DNA of 64,000 nucleotides from the NCBI RefSeq assembly GCF_000478825.2, contig NZ_CP007542.1:2418001-2482000 (forward strand). Reading direction: 5' to 3'. Below are positions 47,630 to 57,997 of this stretch, piece by piece (the first letter of the stretch is position 1; every line of letters begins with the position of its first letter). The notes under the pieces were generated by a model. It saw only the letters and a list, made by a program, of their open reading frames with translations. It did no database searches and was not told where the DNA came from. This DNA is from Synechocystis sp. PCC 6714 (GTDB lineage Bacteria; Cyanobacteriota; Cyanobacteriia; Cyanobacteriales; Microcystaceae). A program made the translations under genes and the position numbers.

Positions 47630-47803
47630 ATGTTTGATCGTCCCAACAAAGATTTAGTCAGCGCAGGTTTGGTTTCCGCCCTGGGGGCAGGCATTGTCAC
47701 GTCCTTTGCCGTTAATCAGGGGCAAGACCCCTTTGTTGCTTTGATGATCACGGCGATCGCCAGTGTTTGTGGTATGGTGTGTCACCAGTTTGATCTAATT
47801 TGA
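47630..47803 (+). CDS. Small ORF upstream of trmD, likely membrane protein
   Basis: 57 residues, beginning MFDRPNKDLVSAGLVSA and ending MVCHQFDLI. It carries a Gly/Ala-rich hydrophobic stretch, SAGLVSALGAGIVTSFAV, and a second, FVALMITAIASVCGMV, so two membrane passes are possible. GGGG-rich purines (47611-47620) precede the ATG. The stop lies 10 bases ahead of the GTG of trmD, so the genes are probably cotranscribed. Too short for most ORF callers; family not recognised. Confidence 0.65.
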   Translation: MFDRPNKDLVSAGLVSALGAGIVTSFAVNQGQDPFVALMITAIASVCGMVCHQFDLI

Positions 47804-47813
47804 TTTTAACTTT

Positions 47814-48515
47814 GTGCAGTTTGACGTTCTGACCCTGTTCCCCGACTTTTTCACTTCTCCCCTGCAATCTGGTCTCCTCGGTAAAGCCCTAGAAAAGGCG
47901 ATCGCTAGTGTTAATTTGATTAACCCCAGGGATTTTACCACCGACAAACATCGCCGGGTGGATGACGAACCCTACGGAGGGGGCGTGGGCATGGTCATTA
48001 AGCCAGAGCCAATTTTTGCAGCGGTGGAGTCCTTACCAGTACTGCCCAAGCGGGAAGTGATTTTAATGACTCCCCAGGGACGGCCCATGGACCAGGCATT
48101 GTTCCGGGAATTAACGGACTACGATCAATTGGTTTTGATTTGTGGCCATTACGAAGGGGTAGACGAACGGGTTTGCCAACTGGTGACGAGGGAAATTTCC
48201 CTGGGGGATTTTGTGCTCACCTGTGGTGAAATTCCCGCTTTAACTTTAATTAATGGTGTCACCCGTTTACTCCCTGGCACCGTGGGCAAAGAAGCATCCT
48301 TAGTGGCAGAAAGTTTCAGCACCGACCTGTTGGATTATCCCCATTACACCCGCCCCCCAGTGTTTCGGGATTTGGCCGTGCCTCCAGTGTTATTATCCGG
48401 CAATCACCAGGCGATCGCCGAGTGGAGACTGGCTCAACAGGAGGAACGAACCCAACAGAGACGACCAGATTTGTGGCAAAAATGGCAAAGTCAACAGTCG
48501 GGGACCAATGGTTGA
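47814..48515 (+). CDS. trmD: tRNA (guanine37-N1)-methyltransferase
   Basis: 233 residues from a GTG start. It methylates G37 next to the anticodon to prevent frameshifting. SPOUT trefoil-knot signatures are present: FDVLTLFPDFF at the start, DDEPYGGGVGMVIKPEP, LICGHYEGVDERV and ISLGDFVLTCGEIPAL. The C-terminal helix region with TRPPVFRDL fits the family. No ribosomal genes (rpsP, rimM, rplS), often linked to trmD elsewhere, are adjacent. Confidence 0.95.
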   Translation: MQFDVLTLFPDFFTSPLQSGLLGKALEKAIASVNLINPRDFTTDKHRRVDDEPYGGGVGMVIKPEPIFAAVESLPVLPKREVILMTPQGRPMDQALFRELTDYDQLVLICGHYEGVDERVCQLVTREISLGDFVLTCGEIPALTLINGVTRLLPGTVGKEASLVAESFSTDLLDYPHYTRPPVFRDLAVPPVLLSGNHQAIAEWRLAQQEERTQQRRPDLWQKWQSQQSGTNG

Positions 48516-48520
48516 TATGC

Positions 48521-49030
48521 TCCTTTCCGTAAAGGAAAGGGATTCCTAAACCCCACGATTTAGGTCCCTGCTTCGTAGCAATTGCCCCTACTCTCAATTA
48601 GTTTTATGGTCTTACGTTTGCGACCCAGATTATCCCCCTAAGCCCTAGGGTTGTTGAGTGTCGATTTTCAACAGAAACACTGTTATAGTCATTTCAAATA
48701 ATTTCGAGACTGCTTAAGTCTTTACTGACAAGCTTTTCGGTGAATTTGAATGTCTCAGTCTTACTAGAAACGACCATATGGGTTGGTCCAAGGGCGGGAC
48801 TGCCCATTGCCCTATCCTCTTTTCCCGGTCTGCCGATTTGTCTGAGCCGCTAGTTGTACTGGACTTCGCCCGTTAGGCTGTCTGAATCCATCGTCTCGGG
48901 GGGGGTTAGTCACCACCTCCACTCCATCTTGTTAGGCCGTCCTAAAGCACAAGCTTTTAGACCCATTCTTTTGATAAATTTGCTCAAACTCTCCACAATT
49001 AAGGCGATCGCCACTTTCAAGCACAGTAAT
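48521..49030 (-). mobile_element. Probable remnant of an IS200/IS605-type element (tnpB 3' end plus right end)
   Basis: 551 non-coding bases between trmD and the TPM gene. On the minus strand a short frame ends LKACALGRPNKMEWRW then stop, similar to tnpB C-termini; beyond it come frame-broken pieces. Two perfect small hairpins, TCCTTT-CCGT-AAAGGA (48521-48536) and CCTAAA-CCCCACGA-TTTAGG (48545-48564), and the motif GCTACGAAGCAGGGACC on the minus strand resemble the subterminal hairpins of such elements. The first hairpin could instead be the trmD terminator. Attribution is tentative. Confidence 0.4.
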
Positions 49031-49066
49031 TGGTAGTTGTGGGGCAAACTTTGCTCCTAACCATAA

Positions 49067-49894
49067 TTAAGTTTGAGGATCATTGTTAATTTGACTAAAC
49101 ATGGGGGAAAGATAAGCCACCAACGCCCCCAGGCTAAAGCCCATTAAATTACGGAACAGGGGCAAAAAATCACTGGTGCGGGTAACAACGGGGCCAATGC
49201 CAAAGGCGATGACTAGAATTCCCCACAGGGGCGACATAATCAACACCCACTGCCACGCAAAGGTCTGGTTCGGCGATCGGGGAATGGCGGCGAAGCCAAA
49301 AATTAATCCCCCCACAATGGAGGTTACTAGGGTTAGAATCCATTGCTCCCTGGGTAATCCGGGCACTACGTTACAGCCGCCTTTGAGCAAACAACCTTTA
49401 ACTGTTTCGAGAGCCTCAGTGATGGCTAAATTCTCACCATTATCCCGAATATAGTACATATTGCCGAAGCGAGCCTGCATCTCAATCCAAAAGGTACGGG
49501 GCATCAACTCATATACCGCATCCCCAATGCTAAAGGCTAGTAAATTGCCCCCCCTAGCATCGGCCACCAATAAAATACTTTTATCGTCTAGGCCCCAAAA
49601 AGGAATCACTGCTCGCCCAGGACTACGGTCATATTGGGTTAACACCCGCAATTTCCAACCCGTCTCTACCTCAAAGCTATTCAAATCATCAATTAACTGG
49701 GCTTCTTGAATTTCCGGCAAAAAGTTGGCCAAGTCCACCACTGGGGTTTTTTCCGAGGGTAATAATTCAGGATTGTTCACCGCCTGGGCCGGTGCCAGCG
49801 GAACCCACCACAGCATTAGGGATAGACTAACCGCAAAAAACCAGACAAAATTTTTGCTGAGACGAGTGGCGGGGGACGGCAAAGGAACGGCCAT
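49067..49894 (-). CDS. TPM-domain protein (Psb32/TLP18.3-like)
   Basis: 275 residues. An N-terminal signal-like segment (FVWFFAVSLSLMLWWVPLAPAQA) is followed by the TPM domain (VVDLANFLPEIQEAQLIDDLNSFEVETGWKLRVL, then RAVIPFWGLDDKSILLVAD), and two C-terminal hydrophobic segments. TPM proteins of this kind assist photosystem II repair at the thylakoid in plants and cyanobacteria; a second homologue (Psb32) is usually encoded elsewhere. Convergent with the IS-like remnant and same strand as tkt. Confidence 0.82.
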   Translation of the reverse strand: MAVPLPSPATRLSKNFVWFFAVSLSLMLWWVPLAPAQAVNNPELLPSEKTPVVDLANFLPEIQEAQLIDDLNSFEVETGWKLRVLTQYDRSPGRAVIPFWGLDDKSILLVADARGGNLLAFSIGDAVYELMPRTFWIEMQARFGNMYYIRDNGENLAITEALETVKGCLLKGGCNVVPGLPREQWILTLVTSIVGGLIFGFAAIPRSPNQTFAWQWVLIMSPLWGILVIAFGIGPVVTRTSDFLPLFRNLMGFSLGALVAYLSPMFSQINNDPQT

Positions 49895-49984
49895 ATAGTT
49901 TTTCTTTAAGTTTCTTCACAGTTGTTTACCTTATTTTAAGGTATCGCCCCGGTTAAATTTTCATGCTAGCCGATCTTTTCTGGG

Positions 49985-50017
49985 CAAAAAAAAGCCCCCT
50001 AACAATGAGGCGAGGGG
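49985..50017 (-). terminator. Terminator of tkt
   Basis: Minus strand: stem CCCCT (50017-50013) with AGGGG (50000-49996) and a 12-base loop, followed by GGC and nine T (49993-49985). Just upstream in the transcript stands ACTCCTCAC, noted separately. Confidence 0.75.
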
Positions 50018-50050
50018 ACAGTGAGGAGTTTTAAGCTTGAGACAGATGGA

Positions 50051-52063
50051 TTACCCCAGAAGAGCTTTGGCTTTGGTCAGCACATTATCAACACTGAAGC
50101 CAAATTTCTCTAGGCAAACTCCACCGGGCGCCGAAGCACCAAATGTTTCAATACTAACTGTATCTCCTTCCGTGCCGACATACTTATGCCAACCGAAATT
50201 GGTGGCGGCTTCTACGGAAAGGCGTTTGGTGACAGCTTTAGGCAACACCGATTCTTTGTAGGCGGCGTCCTGGGCATCAAACAGTTCCCAAGAGGGCATA
50301 GAAACTACCCGGACTTTTTCGCCATCGGCGGCCAACTTTTCAGCGGCGGCTACACAAAGTTGCAATTCGGAACCTGTCCCTATCAAGATTAACTCAGGAG
50401 CGCCTTCGGAATCAACAATGGTGTAGGCACCTTTGGCCACAGCATCGATGGAAGTTCCAGGTAAATTGGGTACTGCCTGCCGGGTCAGGGACAACAGGGT
50501 GGGGGCATGGTCCTTGGCTTTGGCGATCGCCACTTTGTAGGCACCAGAAGTTTCATTGCCATCGGCAGGACGAATAACCGTCAAGTTGGGAATAGCCCGC
50601 AGGGAGGCCAACACCTCAATGGGTTGGTGGGTGGGTCCATCTTCCCCTTGGCCAATGGAATCGTGGGTCATGACCCAAATTACCCCTGCCTCAGAAAGGG
50701 CAGAAAGGCGGATGGCGGCCCGCATGTAATCGGTGAAGATTAGAAATGTAGCACCGAAGGGCAGTAACCCGGAACCGTGGAGGGCCATACCGTTACAGAT
50801 GGCTCCCATGGCATGTTCCCGTACCCCAAAGTGGACGTTTCGGTTTTGGTACTGGCCTTTTTGGAAATCCCCGGAGCAGTGAAGTTCGGTCAAGTTGGAG
50901 TGGGTCAAATCCGCTGAACCGCCAATTAATTCAGGCAATACGGGGGCCAACGCATTGAGACATTCCTCGGAATATTTTCGCGTGGCTAAACCTTTCTGGT
51001 CAGGGGTAAAGCTAGCCAGATTTTTGTCCCAACCTTCCGGTAAGGCCCCGCTCAGTTGCCGTTCAAAGGCCGCTGCTTCAGCAGGATATTTGGTTTTATA
51101 TTGGGCAAAGGCTTGGTTCCATTCCGCTTCGTAGCTGGCTCCCCGGTCAATGGCTTTGCGGGTATAATCCAACACTTCCTGGGGTACTTCAAAGGGCTCG
51201 TAGTCCCAACCCAGGTTTTTGCGGGTGGCGGCCACTTCGTCGGTGCCCAACGCGGCCCCGTGGATGCCGGCGGTATCAGATTTATTGGGCGCACCATAAC
51301 CAATGATTGTGGTGACTTTGATCATGGAAGGTTTATCGGTTACGGCCTTGGCTTCCTCAATGGCCTTGGCGATCGCTGCCAAATCTGTGTTGCCATCCTT
51401 AACATGAAGCACATGCCAACCGTAAGCTTCAAAGCGTTTGCTCACATCTTCGGTGAAGGCCACATCAGTGGAACCATCAATGGAAATATGGTTATCGTCA
51501 TAAAGGGCGATTAACTTACCCAAACCCCAATGACCAGCAATGGAAGCGGCTTCCCCAGAAATACCTTCCATATTGCAACCATCTCCCAGAATCACATAGG
51601 TGTAATGGTCCACAATCGTGGCATCAGGTTTGTTGTAGGTGGCGGCCAAATGAGCTTCTGCTAACGCCAAACCAACACCATTGGCAATGCCTTGACCCAG
51701 AGGTCCAGTGGTCACCTCTACCCCAGCGGTGAGGAAATTTTCCGGGTGTCCAGGGGTAGAAGATTCCCATTGACGGAACTGTTTAATGTCTTCGATGGTC
51801 ACACTGTCATAGCCCATTAAGTAGAGCAGGGCATACTGCAACATGGAGCCATGGCCAGCGGAAAGCACAAAGCGGTCCCGGTTGAACCACTTGGGGTTCT
51901 TTGGGTTAAACTTCATGAACTTGTTCCAGAGGGTAAAGGCCATGGGCGCCGCACCCATTGGTAAGCCAGGGTGGCCAGACTTGGCCTTTTCGATGGCATC
52001 GATGGCTAAAAAGCGAATGGCATTAATAGAAAGTTCGTCTAAGGACTGGGTAGCAACGACCAT
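50051..52063 (-). CDS. tkt: Transketolase
   Basis: 670 residues. Thiamine-diphosphate enzyme of the Calvin cycle and pentose phosphate pathway that moves two-carbon units between sugar phosphates. The thiamine motif [32 protein letters not shown], the early [17 protein letters not shown] and the late GSADLTHSN and [15 protein letters not shown] blocks are all present. ATG start at 52063. The terminator lies just beyond its stop. In PCC 6803 it neighbours fabF and acpP, as here. Confidence 0.97.
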   Translation of the reverse strand: MVVATQSLDELSINAIRFLAIDAIEKAKSGHPGLPMGAAPMAFTLWNKFMKFNPKNPKWFNRDRFVLSAGHGSMLQYALLYLMGYDSVTIEDIKQFRQWESSTPGHPENFLTAGVEVTTGPLGQGIANGVGLALAEAHLAATYNKPDATIVDHYTYVILGDGCNMEGISGEAASIAGHWGLGKLIALYDDNHISIDGSTDVAFTEDVSKRFEAYGWHVLHVKDGNTDLAAIAKAIEEAKAVTDKPSMIKVTTIIGYGAPNKSDTAGIHGAALGTDEVAATRKNLGWDYEPFEVPQEVLDYTRKAIDRGASYEAEWNQAFAQYKTKYPAEAAAFERQLSGALPEGWDKNLASFTPDQKGLATRKYSEECLNALAPVLPELIGGSADLTHSNLTELHCSGDFQKGQYQNRNVHFGVREHAMGAICNGMALHGSGLLPFGATFLIFTDYMRAAIRLSALSEAGVIWVMTHDSIGQGEDGPTHQPIEVLASLRAIPNLTVIRPADGNETSGAYKVAIAKAKDHAPTLLSLTRQAVPNLPGTSIDAVAKGAYTIVDSEGAPELILIGTGSELQLCVAAAEKLAADGEKVRVVSMPSWELFDAQDAAYKESVLPKAVTKRLSVEAATNFGWHKYVGTEGDTVSIETFGASAPGGVCLEKFGFSVDNVLTKAKALLG

Positions 52064-52185
52064 AATGTTTGGAAAAATAAACTAACAATAATTGGGTCAA
52101 TATCCACCGAGGGGCGGCAATGGTAGGGGCCAAGGCAGGCCAAATTGCTACCATCTTCCCACGGTTCGGGAAATTTTTCGGTGGG

Positions 52186-53436
52186 CTACTGATATTTTTT
52201 AAAGGCTAAGGTGACGTTATGGCCACCAAAACCAAAGGAGTTGGATAGGGCCACATCCACCGTTAAAGCTCGACTTCGGCCCGGCACATAATCCAAATCA
52301 CACTCAGGGTCGGGGTTCTCCAAATTGATGGTGGGGGGAACTTTATCCTCGGCGATCGCCATCACCGTAGCTACTGCTTCAATGCCTCCAGAGCCGCCCA
52401 GCAGGTGACCAGTCATGGATTTGGTGGAGCTAACAGCAATGTTATAGGCATGGTTCCCCAACGCTTGTTTAATAGCCCTGGTCTCCGTCACATCGTTAGC
52501 AGGAGTACTGGTGCCATGGGCGTTGATATAACTGACCATTTCCGGCCTTAAATCCCCGTCTTTTAAAGCCCAGGCGATCGCCCTAGTGGCCCCCCGACCG
52601 TCCGGCACTGGGGCAGTAATGTGATAGGCATCACAGGTCATGGCATAGCCCACCATTTCCCCATAAATCCTTGCCCCCCGAGCTAGGGCAGATTCCAATT
52701 CTTCTAGGATCAGAATGCCAGACCCTTCCCCCATCACAAAACCATCCCGGTCCCTATCGAAGGGACGACTGGCATGGAGGGGATCATCATTGCGGAAAGA
52801 TAAAGCTCGGGCTGAAGCAAAACCCGCATAGCTCAGCGGGGTAATGGCAGCTTCAGTCCCCCCACAGATCATCGCTTTGGCGTAGCCATTTTGCACCAAA
52901 CGAAACGCATCGCCGATGGCATTAGAGCCCGCCGCACAGGCCGTCACCGTACAGTTATTGGGCCCCTTAGCTCCCAAATTAATGGCCGTTAACCCCGAAG
53001 CCATATTGGCGATCATCATCGGAATCATAAACGGACTGCAACGACTAGGACCCTTATCTAAGAGGATAGTCTGCTGGTCTTCCAGCACTTTCAAGCCACC
53101 GATGCCGGTGCCAATTAATACCCCCACCTCATCAGCGTTGAGTTCGTTAATCACCAATTTGGCATCATTAATAGCCTGTTGACTGGCACAAACGGCAAAA
53201 TGGCAAAATCTGTCCATGCGCTTAGCTTCTTTACGGTCAAGAAACTGGGTGGCGTCAAAATCTTTTACTTCCCCTCCAAAACGGCAGGCTTGGTCACTGG
53301 CATCGAAACGGGTAATGGGGCCAATGCCATTGCGACCCTCCATTAATCCCTGCCAATAATCTTGGAGAGTATTACCAATGGGGGTGATGGCTCCCAATCC
53401 CGTTACAACAACACGTTTCTTTTCCAAATTTGCCAT
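52186..53436 (-). CDS. fabF: 3-oxoacyl-[acyl-carrier-protein] synthase II
   Basis: 416 residues from the ATG at 53436; the frame runs further up but lacks the family start. Elongates acyl-ACP with malonyl-ACP, governing C16 to C18 unsaturated chains. The active-site Cys is in TVTACAAGSNA, with His in INAHGTSTPAND and in KSMTGHLLGGSGG. It follows acpP in transcription, 199 bases apart. The gap carries a leader with a GGGGT-TGTG-ACCCC hairpin near 53582-53597. Confidence 0.96.
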   Translation of the reverse strand: MANLEKKRVVVTGLGAITPIGNTLQDYWQGLMEGRNGIGPITRFDASDQACRFGGEVKDFDATQFLDRKEAKRMDRFCHFAVCASQQAINDAKLVINELNADEVGVLIGTGIGGLKVLEDQQTILLDKGPSRCSPFMIPMMIANMASGLTAINLGAKGPNNCTVTACAAGSNAIGDAFRLVQNGYAKAMICGGTEAAITPLSYAGFASARALSFRNDDPLHASRPFDRDRDGFVMGEGSGILILEELESALARGARIYGEMVGYAMTCDAYHITAPVPDGRGATRAIAWALKDGDLRPEMVSYINAHGTSTPANDVTETRAIKQALGNHAYNIAVSSTKSMTGHLLGGSGGIEAVATVMAIAEDKVPPTINLENPDPECDLDYVPGRSRALTVDVALSNSFGFGGHNVTLAFKKYQ

Positions 53437-53635
53437 GGTACTTAATAGATAAAATCGGGGAGGGGACTCCCCTGGAGTTCTCCGCAAAGTGACAATGAGG
53501 GGCCCAGAGCCATGCCTGTAGGGGCAACCTTGTTGGCTTCAACCCAAAATTAGGGCTAGGCCAAACAGTGGGATAAACCATCTGGGGTTGTGACCCCAAA
53601 GGCTTCTTCGGGGGAGTCAGGGCTATGGCCGAAAT

Positions 53636-53869
53636 CTATTTACTTTCGATGTGCTCAACAGCTTTACCCACGGTGTCAATGGTTTCCGCCACTTCATCGG
53701 GAATTTCAATATCAAATTCTTCTTCCAGGGCCATGACCAATTCCACTGTATCGAGGGAATCGGCCCCTAGGTCTTCGGCGAAGGTGGCATCGGGGGTTAC
53801 TTTATCAGGATCCACTTCCAACTGTTCAACGACAATTTTTTTTACTTTTTCAAAAATTTCTTGATTCAT
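53636..53869 (-). CDS. acpP: Acyl carrier protein
   Basis: 77 residues from the ATG at 53869, the canonical ACP start ([12 protein letters not shown]), with AAGG 7 bases upstream; a longer frame to 53917 is spurious. Ser38 in GADSLDT carries the phosphopantetheine arm. A strongly acidic helix II/III region ([20 protein letters not shown]) is typical. It is first of the acpP-fabF-tkt run on this strand. Confidence 0.97.
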   Translation of the reverse strand: MNQEIFEKVKKIVVEQLEVDPDKVTPDATFAEDLGADSLDTVELVMALEEEFDIEIPDEVAETIDTVGKAVEHIESK

Positions 53870-54081
53870 TACAATACCTTTAACTATAAGAAGGGAAGAG
53901 TTTTGGGGCTGGGCCAAGGGCTAATCGCCAGCAAGACGGGGGACAGCCTAGAGCTGTCGCATAGCCGCTTGATCAGCAATGCGCTCAATTGTTCAGCGTT
54001 AACCATCTTAACGGAAAGGTATCCCTTGCACTAGATGCTTCCCTTGTCCATTGGCTAGAAATGTTTCCCAATCAGGGGTCT

Positions 54082-54501
54082 CTATTCTCCCCAATGGGGC
54101 ACAATTTTTTCTATGTAACTCAATCGAGCAAGGGCAAAAAGAATGGGGCGCCAATTTGGTTGGTGGGTTTCCCCCAAGCACAGTAATTGTCCTTTGACGC
54201 AAACGATACGACCAGGGCTAGGGGAGATTTGTAACGAAGGGTCGATCGCCAAAACTGCGCTTTTCTTCTGGGGAGGAATACAAAATTCATAGCTTTGGGA
54301 GCGTTTGCCATCCTCTGGCCCCACCATTCCGTTGACGTCGATGGCCCCCAGGGGAAATTGAATTTTATCCAAGGTATTGGCCACTTTTGCCATCGGTTCT
54401 GGGAAGTCAGCGGCGATCGCCAAATCCATGGAGCCATAACTGCCACTAAGGGCATAAGTCCAAAAAGTCAAAACGGCTGGATAAAAATACTTTATTAGCA
54501 T
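54082..54501 (-). CDS. Exported or anchored protein of unknown function
   Basis: 139 residues. A hydrophobic N-terminus (IKYFYPAVLTFWTYALSGSYG) looks like a signal peptide or anchor. The mature portion (FPEPMAKVANTLDKIQFPLGAIDVNG, then KRSQSYEFCIPPQKKSAVLAIDPSL, RIVCVKGQLLCLGE) has a plausible domain with three Cys residues. It is the next gene upstream of acpP on the same strand (about 165 bases between 53917 and 54082). Family not recognised. Confidence 0.6.
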   Translation of the reverse strand: MLIKYFYPAVLTFWTYALSGSYGSMDLAIAADFPEPMAKVANTLDKIQFPLGAIDVNGMVGPEDGKRSQSYEFCIPPQKKSAVLAIDPSLQISPSPGRIVCVKGQLLCLGETHQPNWRPILFALARLSYIEKIVPHWGE

Positions 54502-54537
54502 TAAGTTGAGCTTAATTTTGCCTTTGTTCTCAGTTTT

Positions 54538-54783
54538 TCACGTATAGCCCTCTGTTTTTTCATTTTCGGGCGTAATTACTTCCAAATACTGACTTTCCAA
54601 AAGGAAAATTCCCCGGTCAAATTTCACCCCCCAATAGCCGGCTGGTCTTCGATCCACCACCATTCCCTCAGCGGCGATCGCCAATAAATCCGGGGGACGG
54701 AGCATAGGCATAGGATCAGCGGTTTTCAGGTAGGGGGGGCGAGCAATTAAACGAACTAGGGCACCAACAAAGAGATCAGCCAT
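54538..54783 (-). CDS. sipA: SipA-type regulatory protein (DUF3148, SH3-like fold)
   Basis: 81 residues. The core, FVGALVRLIARPPYLKTADPMPMLRPPDLL, with GMVVDRRPAGYWGVKFDRGIFLLESQYLEVI, is the DUF3148 signature. SipA in Synechococcus/Synechocystis binds and stimulates the sensor kinase NblS (Hik33), which controls phycobilisome and stress genes. A different SH3-fold protein, NdhO, was considered, but its conserved residues do not match. Divergent from bfr across a 195-base gap. Assigned from memory of the family motif. Confidence 0.65.
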   Translation of the reverse strand: MADLFVGALVRLIARPPYLKTADPMPMLRPPDLLAIAAEGMVVDRRPAGYWGVKFDRGIFLLESQYLEVITPENEKTEGYT

Positions 54784-54978
54784 AATTGATTCGGTCTGGG
54801 GTCAGGGTCAAGTGGTGGAATAAGCCTGCAGGGAAGGGTATTTTCCCCCGGGAAAAACCAAAGTAATTTAATCAATATTATTTTGCCATTTAGGTAAATC
54901 CCCGGTCACCGGACCATGGATGGGTAACAATGGAAAAAATATCAACACAACCACAATTCCCCATTAGAGGACAAGAGT

Positions 54979-55449
54979 ATGGAAGGCAACCTAGAAGTTA
55001 GACAACATCTCAATCAAGCCCTGAAACTGCAACTCACCGCCATTAATCAATATTTTCTCCATGCCCGCATGTGCAAGAATTGGGGGCTAAATGACCTTAA
55101 TCAGTATGAGTACAAGGTGTCTATCAAGGCCATGAAACAGGCCGATAGCCTAATCGAGAGGGTGTTGTTTTTAGAAGGTTTACCCAACTTGCAAAACTTG
55201 GAAAAATTGCTCATTGGTGAAACCGTGCCGGAAATTTTGGCCAATGACCTGACCCTTAACCAGGGCATTAGGGGGGATTTAGTCAATAGCATTGCTTTCT
55301 TCGAAGCCGAACGGGACTATGTTAGCCGGGATGTGCTGTCGGAAATTCTTGAGGAAACAGAGGAACAAATTGACTGGCTAGAATCCCAGCAATGGCTAAT
55401 TGCTAATTCTGGACTGGAAAACTATCTCCAATCGATGATGGGAGAATAG
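54979..55449 (+). CDS. bfrB: Bacterioferritin subunit lacking the ferroxidase site (BfrB type)
   Basis: 156 residues, clearly bacterioferritin ([22 protein letters not shown], then [14 protein letters not shown]). Compared with E. coli Bfr, every di-iron ligand is replaced: Glu18 to Gln, Glu51 to Ala, His54 to Gln, Glu94 to Asn, Glu127 to Thr and His130 to Gln. Met52, the haem ligand, is kept. This fits the heteromeric system of Synechocystis, where one subunit supplies the iron-oxidation centre and the other the haem. The partner is not in this window. A strong terminator follows. Confidence 0.9.
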   Translation: MEGNLEVRQHLNQALKLQLTAINQYFLHARMCKNWGLNDLNQYEYKVSIKAMKQADSLIERVLFLEGLPNLQNLEKLLIGETVPEILANDLTLNQGIRGDLVNSIAFFEAERDYVSRDVLSEILEETEEQIDWLESQQWLIANSGLENYLQSMMGE

Positions 55450-55473
55450 GCTCACATTGATCAAAAGACAAGT

Positions 55474-55525
55474 ACAGGCACCGAGAAAGTGAACAAATCA
55501 AATCCAGCCTCAGTGCCTGTTTTTT
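55474..55525 (+). terminator. Rho-independent terminator of bfrB
   Basis: 12-bp stem with one mismatch: ACAGGCACCGAG (55474-55485) with CTCAGTGCCTGT (55509-55520), then a run of T to 55525. Begins 24 bases after the bfrB stop. Confidence 0.9.
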
Positions 55526-55547
55526 AGTAAAAATATTTGGGGAAAGA

Positions 55548-55844
55548 TTATTTTTTGCCGGCGAAAAATGCCAAATGGTACAGATTGCGGCGCCAGGGAT
55601 GACACTGAATTTCCTGTACTACGGCTTCCCCTTCCCAGGCAAGATGGGGAATTTTAACTTCGATGGGGGTCTCCTTAACGGTGACACTCCGCAACATGGT
55701 GACGGCGGTTTTATGGTCCACCACGAGGGAAATGGATTCTGCACCATTATGGCCGTAGAGAGTAGCGGGGATTAAACCATCCCGACGCAAAGCTCTGGGG
55801 TTAACATTTTCGGGGCGTTGTTGACATTCAATGGAAAGGGCCAT
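55548..55844 (-). CDS. rplY: 50S ribosomal protein L25
   Basis: 98 residues from the ATG at 55844; the longer frame upstream adds a hydrophobic stretch without sense. The pattern IECQQRPENVNPRALRRDGLIPATLYG is the L25/TL5-type start (5S rRNA-binding), with HLAWEGEAVVQEIQCHPWRRNLYHLAFF at the end. Follows purA by 59 bases and is on the same strand; in PCC 6803 the same pair is adjacent. Confidence 0.92.
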   Translation of the reverse strand: MALSIECQQRPENVNPRALRRDGLIPATLYGHNGAESISLVVDHKTAVTMLRSVTVKETPIEVKIPHLAWEGEAVVQEIQCHPWRRNLYHLAFFAGKK

Positions 55845-55903
55845 GGTAATACTCGCAAAAATAATAATCAGGGTTAACAAGGGGAAAGCAATTCTAGGCC
55901 ACA

Positions 55904-57241
<1,338 letters not shown>

Positions 57242-57440
57242 TTATTATAAGAAAGTTCACACAAACTATCACTATTGCACTTTTCGGTTATGGTGTCAAC
57301 AATGACCAGGCACCTTGTTGCCAAATTGTGATTTTCTCTCCCAAGACGACCCAAAACTGGGCACAAATTCACAAAGTATTGTCTTTCTGGCGATCGCCGA
57401 ATTCGCTGCCATTGAGCTTCGAGGAACTGCCATTTCTTGG

Positions 57441-57620
57441 TCAACTCCAATAGTCCAGAAGACGATCCAACTCAGATGTGGTGATGAGGCCGTACCGCCA
57501 AAAAATAACTGGCAAATAGGATGGCATTGCTTCAGTTTGTTTCAGTCCCCAGGTGATTTGCTCCGATGACAGTGAAAATTCTCTTTTCAGTAGTCGAATA
57601 AGATTTTCGAGCTCCATCAT
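57441..57620 (-). CDS. Small protein of the DUF2949 type
   Basis: 59 residues, starting MMELENLIRLLKREFSLSS and ending LDRLLDYWS. GGGAG on the minus strand lies 7 bases ahead of the ATG at 57620. The pattern LKREFSLSSEQITWGLKQ, then LPVIFWRYGLITTSELDRLLDY matches the cyanobacterial DUF2949 layout. Absent from the usual ORF length cut-off. Transcribed toward purA; the gap to it is 205 bases. Function unknown. Confidence 0.7.
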   Translation of the reverse strand: MMELENLIRLLKREFSLSSEQITWGLKQTEAMPSYLPVIFWRYGLITTSELDRLLDYWS

Positions 57621-57662
57621 AGATTTCTCCCAGGGAAAGAATTAGTTTCTTCGCCGATAACT

Positions 57663-57782
57663 CTAGTGACGATGGTCGGTGGATTCAACTTTAATGGCGA
57701 TCGCCTCGTAGGCGGAGTCGGACTGGAATTGTTGAAACAAGACAAAACTCAACACCAGCAAAGCGCAAACAGCAATCAACAT
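57663..57782 (-). CDS. Tiny membrane-type ORF
   Basis: 39 residues: a hydrophobic N-terminus, MLIAVCALLVLSFVLF, then a short polar tail ending VESTDHRH. The ATG at 57782 has no obvious Shine-Dalgarno. It could be a single-pass membrane peptide of the kind found in photosynthetic complexes, but no known subunit (PsbX, Psb30, PetN, PsaM) matches. Presence of a HIP1 site within it keeps the reading frame open. Given at low confidence. Confidence 0.35.
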   Translation of the reverse strand: MLIAVCALLVLSFVLFQQFQSDSAYEAIAIKVESTDHRH

Positions 57783-57878
57783 AGGAGTCACTTTGTAAAC
57801 TTATGTTAATAATCTTACCGACTCTTCTCATAATCTGCAATGGGGAATTTACCGACGTAGCATCATCTTTGTCCAGAT

Positions 57879-57905
57879 AAAAAACCAGACCTGTGGAGGG
57901 CCTGG
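57879..57905 (-). terminator. Terminator at the end of the ribosomal cluster
   Basis: Minus strand: a stem with one mismatch pairs CCAGGCCC (57905-57898) with GGTCTGG (57891-57885), then TTTTTT (57884-57879). Lies 93 bases beyond the rpmE stop. Confidence 0.8.
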
Positions 57906-57997
57906 CTTAAAAAGATCTTCAGAAGTCATTTAGTCCGGTTTAATTCATTCAATAGCCGATGCCAACTGAAATTTAACGACAAAGAGCAACTGGTTTT

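Noticed and set aside
54538-54783. NdhO identity for the small SH3-like protein
   Set aside because: NdhO has a different conserved core as I recall it; the PPYLKTADPMPMLRP segment fits DUF3148/SipA better.
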